64,000 bases of DNA from Anaerolineaceae bacterium (GTDB lineage: Bacteria; Chloroflexota; Anaerolineae; Aggregatilineales; Phototrophicaceae): positions 682,001 through 746,000 of the forward strand of contig NZXX01000009.1 of the NCBI GenBank assembly GCA_002702065.1, given 5' to 3'. The notes under the pieces are model-generated. The model saw nothing but the letters and a program-made list of their open reading frames with translations, did not search any database and was not told the origin of the DNA. The translations under genes and the position numbers were made by a program. Below, piece after piece: positions 50,623 through 57,874 of the stretch. Positions within the stretch are counted from its first letter, which is position 1. Each line of letters begins with the position of its first letter.

Positions 50623-51324
50623 ATGGAACTCTATCTCATCCGGCATGGACAATCGCAAAACAACGCGCTGGCCACGCCTGTCGGACGTACTAAGGACCCA
50701 TCGCTGACTGAGATCGGACTGAAGCAGGCGCAGGTGCTGGCCGATCATCTGGCCAATGGGGATTGCCCCGACGCCCAATGGGAAAAACGCGACGGCTATC
50801 ACTTTGACCGGCTGTATTGCAGCGCGATGCACCGCGCTTTGCAGACCGCCCAGCCTGTGGCTGACGCGCTGGGGTTGCAGCCGGAAGTATGGGTCGATGT
50901 GCATGAACAAGGTGGCATTTATCTGGATGGCGATAACGGCAAGACGATCGGGCATCCCGGCATGACACGAGCCGAGATTCTGGACCAGTTCCCAGGTTAT
51001 GTGTTGCCCGACAACGTGGGTGAAAGCGGCTGGTGGAACCGCGATTTCGAGACCATCGGCGGTGCGTCCGGGCGGGCGGTGGCCGTCGCCGAAATTCTGG
51101 TGGAGCGTGCCAGCCAGAGCAACGAGCGTGTCGCCATTGTGTCGCATGGCATGTTCGTCAATCTGCTGATCAAAGCGCTGCTCAATCAACTGCCCTCGCC
51201 GGCGTCGTATTATCACCACTTCAACACCGCCATGACACGCATCGACATCGGCTCTGATGGATTCATCATCCTGCGTTATCTGAACCGGATCAATCACCTG
51301 ACACCTGACCTGGTCACGCAATAG
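50623..51324 (+). CDS. Histidine phosphatase family protein (phosphoglycerate mutase-like)
   Basis: 233 residues. The catalytic R-H-G motif is IRHGQSQNN at 6-14, with His8 the phosphorylated nucleophile; CSAMHRALQTAQP and VSHGMFVNLL (second His) complete the branch 1 fold. The length and sequence fit broad-specificity phosphatases or phosphoglycerate mutase homologues. AAGGAGAACGCAAC precedes the ATG. Substrate unknown. The gene is preceded by a tandem repeat element. Confidence 0.9.
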   Translation: MELYLIRHGQSQNNALATPVGRTKDPSLTEIGLKQAQVLADHLANGDCPDAQWEKRDGYHFDRLYCSAMHRALQTAQPVADALGLQPEVWVDVHEQGGIYLDGDNGKTIGHPGMTRAEILDQFPGYVLPDNVGESGWWNRDFETIGGASGRAVAVAEILVERASQSNERVAIVSHGMFVNLLIKALLNQLPSPASYYHHFNTAMTRIDIGSDGFIILRYLNRINHLTPDLVTQ

Positions 51325-51403
51325 GCGACCATTAAGGCATTCGACTTGTCTGCGTATGAACCCAGCATTATGCTAAAGGTATCGAACATGCGCGGAATCC
51401 ATC

Positions 51404-52864
51404 ATGAATAAACGGTTCAGTCTCGCTCACCACAATTACACCCTCAAAGCCGGTCTGGTCAGCCTGGGGGCCGGGGTGATTTTTCTGATTGCTTACCTCA
51501 CCACGCCCATACCGACCAAGCTGCTGCTGGCCGGGGCCTATCTGATCACCGGGGCGGGCGCATGGTGGGCCGGGCGACGGTCCGACCGGTGGGAAGTCGC
51601 GGTGCAGATTGTGCTGTCGGTGTTTACCGGCTTTGGTCTGCTGTTTTTTACCATTGATTCGGCGTGGTGGATGACATTGGCCGCGCTGGCGGTTGTGTGG
51701 GTGGCGCTGGCGGTTCCCACGTCGACCGAACGGGCGGTGTTGCTGGGGGCCGGGCATGTCGTGGCGGTGCTGGCGGCGTTTCCGATCCGCTGGTGGGTGC
51801 TTTACCCGGACCTGACGATTGAGCATATTGTGCTCGGCCTGGGGCTGCTGGTCGGTGGGCAGGTCGCGGCGGTGCTGATGCTGCGCACTGGTGCAGCACC
51901 TGAGCCAGAAATCGCCACGCTGGAGACGTTATCCAGCATTCCGGAAATTTCGCAGATTGCCATGCAAATTCGGGTGGCGTCGGATGGCCTGGCACGTGCG
52001 ACAGATGCCATTAATCAGGTTGTGCTGCAACTGGCAACCGGCGCGTCGGAACAGGCAACCGCCATCACCCTGACGAACGAACGGCTGGATACGTTCATGG
52101 CGCTGTCCGAAGAGATTCGGGAACAGGCCCGGTCGGTAACGCTGATGGCCGGACAAACGGCTGAGTTTTCCGCCAAAGGGCAGGATTCGATTGGCGAGGC
52201 TATTACCGGCATCGAGGCGATTCGCGCCCAGGTGACGCATATTGCCGAAACGATTGTGCATCTGGGCGAGCTGACCCAGCGCATTGACGAGATTATTCTG
52301 TCTGTCAGCGAGATCGCCACACAATCCAACCTGCTGGCGCTCAATGCGTCGATCGAAGCGGCACGGGCCGGGGCGCATGGGCGGGGCTTTGCGGTGGTGG
52401 CGGATGAAGTGCGCACGCTGTCGCAGCAGTCCACCTCGGCGGCGCAGCAGGTACGCGCCATTCTGAGTGAAATTCAGAACGCCATCAAACAAAGCGTCGA
52501 GGCGACCCAGGCGGGGATGCAGGATGTCGACAGCGGCATTGTCAAAACGCGGGAAGCGGACGAGATTATGGGCAGCTTGTCACAGAGTGTGAACGAATCG
52601 TTCAAATCGGTGAAGGCGATCTATGAAGTGATCCGCCAGCAGATGGAAGACCTTGAAGCCATCGCGATCACCGTCGAACGCATTGGGCGCATCACCCAGC
52701 AAAACCTCGCCAGTACGCGCATGGTCGAAACCGTCGCCGCCAACCTCAATCACCTGTCGGCAGATTTGCAGGTCGCCGTTGGTCAGGACTCATCAGCCGT
52801 AGATGAGGATGCTGAGCACAATCGCGAAGAAGATGCCCGACAGCCCGAGGAGTACCCCCAATAA
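51404..52864 (+). CDS. Methyl-accepting chemotaxis protein-like signalling protein
   Basis: 486 residues. Four to five N-terminal membrane helices (about 15-165) replace the usual periplasmic sensor domain, so it may sense the membrane itself. The cytoplasmic coiled-coil MCP domain (about 190-455) has the highly conserved tip EIATQSNLLALNASIEAARAGAHGRGFAVVADEVR. CheA/CheW genes are not in the window. The last 72 bases overlap the convergent TPR gene, so the acidic tail (DEDAEHNREED) is read opposite to that gene's membrane helix. The start ATG has a weak ribosome site. Confidence 0.87.
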   Translation: MNKRFSLAHHNYTLKAGLVSLGAGVIFLIAYLTTPIPTKLLLAGAYLITGAGAWWAGRRSDRWEVAVQIVLSVFTGFGLLFFTIDSAWWMTLAALAVVWVALAVPTSTERAVLLGAGHVVAVLAAFPIRWWVLYPDLTIEHIVLGLGLLVGGQVAAVLMLRTGAAPEPEIATLETLSSIPEISQIAMQIRVASDGLARATDAINQVVLQLATGASEQATAITLTNERLDTFMALSEEIREQARSVTLMAGQTAEFSAKGQDSIGEAITGIEAIRAQVTHIAETIVHLGELTQRIDEIILSVSEIATQSNLLALNASIEAARAGAHGRGFAVVADEVRTLSQQSTSAAQQVRAILSEIQNAIKQSVEATQAGMQDVDSGIVKTREADEIMGSLSQSVNESFKSVKAIYEVIRQQMEDLEAIAITVERIGRITQQNLASTRMVETVAANLNHLSADLQVAVGQDSSAVDEDAEHNREEDARQPEEYPQ

Positions 52865-53206
52865 CAGCGCCCGTACAATCAACCGGCGCCGCTGCTTTTG
52901 CAGGACGATCAGCTCCTGTTTGCGCTCATTCCGCAGCTTGGTGCGGCGCTGCTGCCGCACTTCATAGGCGTTGAGCATCCGGCGGGCCTGCGCATTCAGC
53001 GGGTTGATCTCGACGATGTTTTGCAGGCAGACCCGGCGGTCTTCCAGCGAATCCAGCACTTCCAGCAGCGATAACCAGACTTGCTCATTATAAGGGTCAA
53101 CCATCGCGGCCTGACGCCACAACTCGTGTGCAAGCGCGCGATCGCCTTTATCAATGGCGATGCGGCCTTCACGCATCAGTCGTTCAAAATCGACACTGGC
53201 ATCCAT
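52793..53206 (-). CDS. TPR-like membrane protein (first of four related genes)
   Basis: 137 residues. A TPR-like helical hairpin at about 10-75 (LMREGRIAIDKGDRALAHELWRQA... RVCLQNIVEINPLNAQARRML) is followed by a basic region (RKQELIVLQKQRRRLIVR) and a C-terminal membrane helix. The TPR block R-R-V-C-L-x-N-x-x-x-I-N-P-x-N is shared by all four genes at 52793-56694. Membrane-anchored, with the TPR in the cytoplasm. The C-terminal 72 bases overlap the chemoreceptor gene. Function unknown. Confidence 0.8.
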   Translation of the reverse strand: MDASVDFERLMREGRIAIDKGDRALAHELWRQAAMVDPYNEQVWLSLLEVLDSLEDRRVCLQNIVEINPLNAQARRMLNAYEVRQQRRTKLRNERKQELIVLQKQRRRLIVRALLLGVLLGLSGIFFAIVLSILIYG

Positions 53207-53226
53207 GTTTATCCACTAACGCTAAC

Positions 53227-54732
53227 CTACTGCCACCACCCTCCGACAAACACACTGTTGCGTTCATTGGTCAGTTGAAAGAGCTGACCATCGGAGATGC
53301 GGTAGATAAAGATATTATAGGCGCCAGTCCGGTTGCTCGAAAAGGCCAGATATGCACTGTCCGAGCTGAACACCGGCAGGATGTCATCGGATGGACCGCG
53401 GACCGGCACCTGCGGCGTACCGGCTCCGGTGGCGCTGGATACGACAATATCGCTGTTGCCGGGTTCTGTCTCTGGCGCGGCGGCATAAATAATCTGTGAC
53501 CCATCGGGCGACCAGCGCGGCGATGATTCCGTGTACGTCGACAGGTCGGTGGTAATGGGGGTTACACTGCCCGGATTGGTCGTTTCGAGGACGATGACAT
53601 CAGCCCCGGCCTGCGCACTGTTGTAATCGTCGCGGACCACGGCGATACGGGTGCAGTCCGGCGAAAATGCCGGATAGGAATAACGAATTTGATCGTTGGT
53701 CAGCCGGGTGACAGCGTTGGTTGCCATATCCAGCACAAAAAGCTGGGTGGGTGGCTCGACATCGAACTGAAGATTCTCGGTATTAGGGCGTTCTTCCGGC
53801 ACACCAACGAACGCCACCTGATTGGAAGCCGAACAGTAACTTGGCTGGCCGATTTCCAAAATGCCGGTGGTACGGATCGGCTGCTGTTGGGTGCCATTCG
53901 TATTGATGGCTTCCAGCCCAAAGTCGAAGGTCGCGGCGTAATAACGATTGTAAATGACGCGGTCGCCGCTGCCTGCAAACCGGACGTCCATACCGAGATC
54001 ATTCTCGTTGCCAATGAGCCTGAATTCGCCCTCGCCATTGGCCGAATACAGCCGTAGTTGACGCGCCCCGTTGCTGGCGACATCCACGCCACCCCACGCC
54101 ACGATATTCCCGGCGACTTCCGGGCCGGGTGGCGGCAGCAGTTGTTCCTCACCGGCAACCGTCGCTTCGGGTGAAGGGGTGAAGGTCGGTGGCAGCGTGG
54201 GCGCACGCGGAACCGGCGTCGCGGTGTCGACCGCCGCGATCTGGGTTTCGAAGACAAACGTTTGTTGGGCCACTGCCGTCGAAGCGGATTCGGTCCCCAA
54301 TTGCGCAACGGCTGTTTGTGCCTGCGCCGTAGCAGCGCTGTTGCTGGCATTAATCGAATTGCTGACGAGAAATATAATCAGCAGCAGCAGCACAATGGCA
54401 CCACCGCCACCGCCGATCAGCAGCAGCTGGCGCCGGGAAACACCGGGGATAACTTCGGACTGAGCTTCCTCGTCGCGCCGTTTGCTTTCCAGCCGATTCA
54501 TCTGCTGGCGGGCTTTTTCATTATCCGGGTTAATCACCAGCACATTGCTCAGGCAGACCCGGCGTTCTTCATCCGTATCGACCATCTGCGCGAGGTATAA
54601 CCATGCGCGTTCATTATTTTCATCCAGCTCGGTGACTTGCTCGAACCGGTCACGGGCAGTAGCACGATCATTGTTGCGCGCGGCTTCGATGCCTTCGCGC
54701 AGGAGTTGTTTGATACGCTGCTCGTCGCTCAC
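53227..54732 (-). CDS. TPR-membrane-anchor-beta-propeller protein
   Basis: 501 residues. The N-terminal TPR-like unit (about 1-75) has EGIEAARNNDRATARDRFE... RRVCLSNVLVINPDNEKARQQ. One membrane helix lies near 105-128 (LLLIGGGGGAIVLLLLIIFLV), a Pro/Thr-rich linker at 165-205, and an extracytoplasmic TolB/PD40-like beta-propeller at about 210-501 (YPAFSPDCTRIAVVRD, SPRWSPDGSQIIYAAA, LPVFSSDSAYLAFSSN). It couples an inside TPR to an outside propeller; envelope monitoring or scaffolding is plausible. Homologous to its neighbour 54744. Confidence 0.88.
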   Translation of the reverse strand: MSDEQRIKQLLREGIEAARNNDRATARDRFEQVTELDENNERAWLYLAQMVDTDEERRVCLSNVLVINPDNEKARQQMNRLESKRRDEEAQSEVIPGVSRRQLLLIGGGGGAIVLLLLIIFLVSNSINASNSAATAQAQTAVAQLGTESASTAVAQQTFVFETQIAAVDTATPVPRAPTLPPTFTPSPEATVAGEEQLLPPPGPEVAGNIVAWGGVDVASNGARQLRLYSANGEGEFRLIGNENDLGMDVRFAGSGDRVIYNRYYAATFDFGLEAINTNGTQQQPIRTTGILEIGQPSYCSASNQVAFVGVPEERPNTENLQFDVEPPTQLFVLDMATNAVTRLTNDQIRYSYPAFSPDCTRIAVVRDDYNSAQAGADVIVLETTNPGSVTPITTDLSTYTESSPRWSPDGSQIIYAAAPETEPGNSDIVVSSATGAGTPQVPVRGPSDDILPVFSSDSAYLAFSSNRTGAYNIFIYRISDGQLFQLTNERNSVFVGGWWQ

Positions 54733-54743
54733 AACGCTTCCTT

Positions 54744-56216
54744 TCAGTTCTGACGCAAACGAAACACGAGATCAGGGCGGAAATCCAGGCTCTGATCATC
54801 GCGTTCGCTGTTGGTTAGCCGGGTTCGCATGTCGCCGCGCAGGTTCACGACGTAGACCTGAAAACGGTCATCTTCGCGGTTCGATACAAAGCCAACCCAA
54901 TTACTGTCTGGTGTAAAGGCGGGGCTTCGGTCTTCCGCGCCGTTGTCATCCACGGTCAGCAGCAGCGAACTCTGGCCCTGTGCGTCCGCAATATAAATGT
55001 CGCCATCACCACCGCTGTCGTTCACAAAGGTCAGACGCCGGCCATCCGGGGAGAAGCGGGGATGATAGGTGTTGCCACCCAGGTTGCTCAACTGCTGCGG
55101 ATTTTGCCCGTCTGCCGCCATGCTGAACAGTCGAGTCAGGCCGGGACTGGTCATGTCGGACACGTACACGATTTGTGTGCCATCGGGCGACCAGGTCGGG
55201 TCGCGGTCGATCGCTTCATTTTCTGTCAGTTTGATGATGTTTTCGCCATCATCGGTGATGGTCCAGATATCTTCGTCCCCGTCAAAGTCGCTGACAAAGG
55301 CCAGTTGAATGCCGTTCGGTGCCCAGGTGGGCCGCGAAATCGTGCTGCCGAATTCGGTAATCTGCTGGGCAGCGCCGGGGTTATCCGCCGGGGCGATAAA
55401 GAGTTCCGCCGATGTCTGTTCGTTGCCGTCGGCATCGGTGGTGGTCACGTCGCGCACAAAGGCGATTTTCTGACCGCTGGGGTCATACACCATGTCGCGG
55501 ACCCCCTGCGCCATCTCCTGTTCACCATTGCCATCACCGGCGGCCTGATACAACGAAAGCGACGACTCGCCTGCTTCCAGGCTGGTGTACAGCATGATAA
55601 ACGCGGACAGCGGCACCGGCGTGATCGACGGCGGCGGTGTGGCGGAAGCTGTCGGCGTGAAGGTCGGCGTGAACGTAGGTGGCAGGGTAATGTCTGCGGT
55701 GACGATAATCATGAATGGTGATGGGGTGAAGGTGAAGGTGTCCGGATCGGTGGTGGGCGTCTGCGATTGAGTCAGCGCGACCGCCAGTTCGTTGTTTGGC
55801 AGAATACGCGGCTGTTGCGATGACACCACAGCAAAGATCAGCGCCACGATGATGGCAACGGCGACCACCACCCCTACCAGCACGGTGGCGGTGCTGGGTC
55901 CGCTGCTGGTACCGCCTGTACCGCGCTGGCGGGCAGGCCGGAACCGCCGGGGCGATGTCTCACCGCCGGGCTGCAAGCGGTCGAGCGCCTCGCGGGCACG
56001 GGTGTTGTTCGGGTTGATGCGCAGCGCATTTTCGAGGCAGGTTCGCCGTTCGTCTATGCTATCGACTGCCGACGCCAGCCACATCCAGGCCAGTTCGTTA
56101 CGCGGGTCAGCCGCGACCACCTGGCGCAGCAGCACCTGGGCAGCCGGTTTGTCCCCGCGCCGGGCAGCATCAATGCCCATTTTTAGTTGTTGTTGCAAGT
56201 CATCCGGTGTAGCCAA
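54744..56216 (-). CDS. TPR-membrane-anchor-beta-propeller protein, paralog
   Basis: 490 residues with the same plan as 53227: TPR-like N-terminus (MGIDAARRGDKPAAQVLLRQ... RRTCLENALRINPNNTRARE), basic linker, a membrane helix near 108-132 (TATVLVGVVVAVAIIVALIF), a Thr/Pro linker near 160-205 and a propeller with at least five PD40 blades (RPTWAPNGIQLAFVSD, DPTWSPDGTQIVYVSD, HPRFSPDGRRLTFVND). Encoded 11 bases from the downstream gene, on the same strand. Likely co-transcribed. Ligand unknown. Confidence 0.88.
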   Translation of the reverse strand: MATPDDLQQQLKMGIDAARRGDKPAAQVLLRQVVAADPRNELAWMWLASAVDSIDERRTCLENALRINPNNTRAREALDRLQPGGETSPRRFRPARQRGTGGTSSGPSTATVLVGVVVAVAIIVALIFAVVSSQQPRILPNNELAVALTQSQTPTTDPDTFTFTPSPFMIIVTADITLPPTFTPTFTPTASATPPPSITPVPLSAFIMLYTSLEAGESSLSLYQAAGDGNGEQEMAQGVRDMVYDPSGQKIAFVRDVTTTDADGNEQTSAELFIAPADNPGAAQQITEFGSTISRPTWAPNGIQLAFVSDFDGDEDIWTITDDGENIIKLTENEAIDRDPTWSPDGTQIVYVSDMTSPGLTRLFSMAADGQNPQQLSNLGGNTYHPRFSPDGRRLTFVNDSGGDGDIYIADAQGQSSLLLTVDDNGAEDRSPAFTPDSNWVGFVSNREDDRFQVYVVNLRGDMRTRLTNSERDDQSLDFRPDLVFRLRQN

Positions 56217-56322
56217 TGGATTTCTCCAGCATATCTAATTTCAAACCAGGCGACAGGCAAATCCAGGCGGGTTGGCCCCGCAACTCTCTATTGTATAGGA
56301 AATTCGAAAGGCTGCAGGCGCC

Positions 56323-56694
56323 TCAGGCGGACGACAGCGCGAGAAACACGATCACCATCAGCACCAGCAGCACGCCGACCACCACACCGAAGATCAGCAG
56401 AATGCGGTTTTGCTGGGCGCTTGTCTGATAATCCATGCGTTTGAGCTGGGTTTTGGCCGCCTCATTATCCGGGTTAATGTCCAGCACCCGTTTGAGCCAC
56501 TGGCGGCGCTCCTTGCTGCTGCGGGCGATCTTTGCCATCCACAACATGGCCCGTTCGTTGCGGCGATCTTCGCTGAGCACCTGCCGCAGCATCACCCGCG
56601 CCCCTTCCTTGTTCCCGGCTTTGGCGGTGTTGACGGCCATCTGAAGCAGTTGTTCCCGGTTGGGCTGCTGCCCACTATCCTGTTTCTTGCTCAT
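56323..56694 (-). CDS. TPR-like membrane protein (fourth of the cluster)
   Basis: 123 residues. A TPR-like unit (about 12-85) MAVNTAKAGNKEGARVMLRQVLSEDRRNERAMLWMAKIA... LDINPDNEAAKTQLKR precedes a C-terminal membrane helix (ILLIFGVVVGVLLVLMVIVFLAL), as in the 52793 gene. It lacks the propeller. It starts 106 bases from the end of gene 54744. A 12-bp hairpin lies just upstream (56743-56771). Confidence 0.82.
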   Translation of the reverse strand: MSKKQDSGQQPNREQLLQMAVNTAKAGNKEGARVMLRQVLSEDRRNERAMLWMAKIARSSKERRQWLKRVLDINPDNEAAKTQLKRMDYQTSAQQNRILLIFGVVVGVLLVLMVIVFLALSSA

Positions 56695-56742
56695 GTCGCA
56701 TAATCCCTGCGATTTTTGTATTTGCCATTTTAGCCTGAATCA

Positions 56743-56771
56743 CAGAATCGTGAGGCACTCTCACGATTCTG
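56743..56771. promoter_or_regulatory. Perfect 12-bp inverted repeat
   Basis: CAGAATCGTGAG at 56743-56754 and CTCACGATTCTG at 56760-56771 flank GCACT. The stem is perfect with a 5-base loop. It lies between the 56837-57613 gene and the TPR gene (56694), 50 bases before that gene's start. No T-tract on the transcribed (minus) side, so it may be a regulator site or an unusual terminator. Confidence 0.6.
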
Positions 56772-56836
56772 CCTTATCTTCAATTTTAGCCTATACGCAG
56801 GGCTTCACCAATTAAGCTGCCTGCCAGACGATCAAT

Positions 56837-57613
56837 CTAGGCATACATGCGGCGCGCGTACTTGTCACGTTTCTGGTAAAATTGGTGATAATCGTTATTG
56901 CTTGTCCACAGCATAAAGTCGTACAGTTTATAAAGTTCGCCGATACGAGTGGCCGCTTCATGGATGATGTAGTCAGCGCTTAGCTGTGGGCTTTCCGGTT
57001 CGTACCAGACCCCCAGGCGCAGCCAGTCCTGGCTGTCGGCAAAGGTGTCCATCCACTCATCCAGCACGCGCCCGTGCAGCAATTGCCAGATGGTCAGGTG
57101 CATATCAGACAGGTTTTCCCCACCCCAGAAGCCAAAGCGATAGTCCGCATCCAGCCGGTACAGCGTGCGGCGCAGGGTCTCGCGGTGGCGCTGCAAATCA
57201 ATTTTGCTGATAAAGTTGATCTGGTCCCACCAGGCGTTGGGCGAAACCACCAGTTCGATCGCGAAGTAATCCGGTGCCAGCCGCAGTTCGATCACCGGGT
57301 GCCGCTGCGGTTCGATGCCCGTCTCGCCGGGGTTGATTTCCAGACCCATCTGGCTTTCGACCATCCGAGCCTGCTCGTAAGGCCGGAAGTAGGCCAGCGA
57401 CAGTGTCTGGTTGGGTTCGGCAGTGGCGGTTGTGGAAACCGTCGAGAGGGCACGGGCTTTCTGTGGATGCCCATGAAGGTCATAATCCTGACAGCGCAGT
57501 TTATCACGCAAATTGTCATGCAGGTTCAGAAATTTCTGATAGACATCGGTCCGTGTGATCGAACCAGTGTCGGCGCCAACCAGATTGTGATCTTCAAAGG
57601 TGAAGTAGGACAT
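56837..57613 (-). CDS. Conserved hypothetical protein, 258 aa
   Basis: Soluble protein with no signal peptide. MSYFTFEDHNLVGADTGSITRTDVY is followed by a beta-rich middle (PVIELRLAPDYFAIELVVSPNAWWDQINF) and a helical C-terminus with many aromatic residues (YDFMLWTSNNDYHQFYQKRD). The region DYRFGFWGGENLSDMHLTIWQLLHGRVLDEW looks conserved. No family I can name. It lies alone, divergent from the malic enzyme gene with a 261-base region between. Confidence 0.7.
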   Translation of the reverse strand: MSYFTFEDHNLVGADTGSITRTDVYQKFLNLHDNLRDKLRCQDYDLHGHPQKARALSTVSTTATAEPNQTLSLAYFRPYEQARMVESQMGLEINPGETGIEPQRHPVIELRLAPDYFAIELVVSPNAWWDQINFISKIDLQRHRETLRRTLYRLDADYRFGFWGGENLSDMHLTIWQLLHGRVLDEWMDTFADSQDWLRLGVWYEPESPQLSADYIIHEAATRIGELYKLYDFMLWTSNNDYHQFYQKRDKYARRMYA

Positions 57614-57642
57614 GGGAATTTACCTCGCGTTGGTATTTTCTT

Positions 57643-57661
57643 AATTGACGAAACGTTAATT
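57643..57661. promoter_or_regulatory. Inverted repeat in divergent region
   Basis: AATTGACG at 57643-57650 and CGTTAATT at 57654-57661 around AAA form an 8-bp near-perfect inverted repeat (one G-T pair). It is 30 bases before the start of the 57613 gene and about 215 before maeB. Candidate operator. Confidence 0.35.
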
Positions 57662-57874
57662 TACAGGTTTATCCTAATGGATTCCGGGTGGTTTGACCAG
57701 TACTCCGGACCTATTGCGGGGATAAATTCAGATAATTTTCGTTTTTCACAAAAGTTGGCAGACGGGTAGAATAATGTGAATGTTGTATAGAATGTTTCCA
57801 TCCCCACCGGGTCGCTTGTGTCTGCTACAGCCGCTTCGCAGCGTAACATCGCTATGAAATAAGGAGATTTTTAG

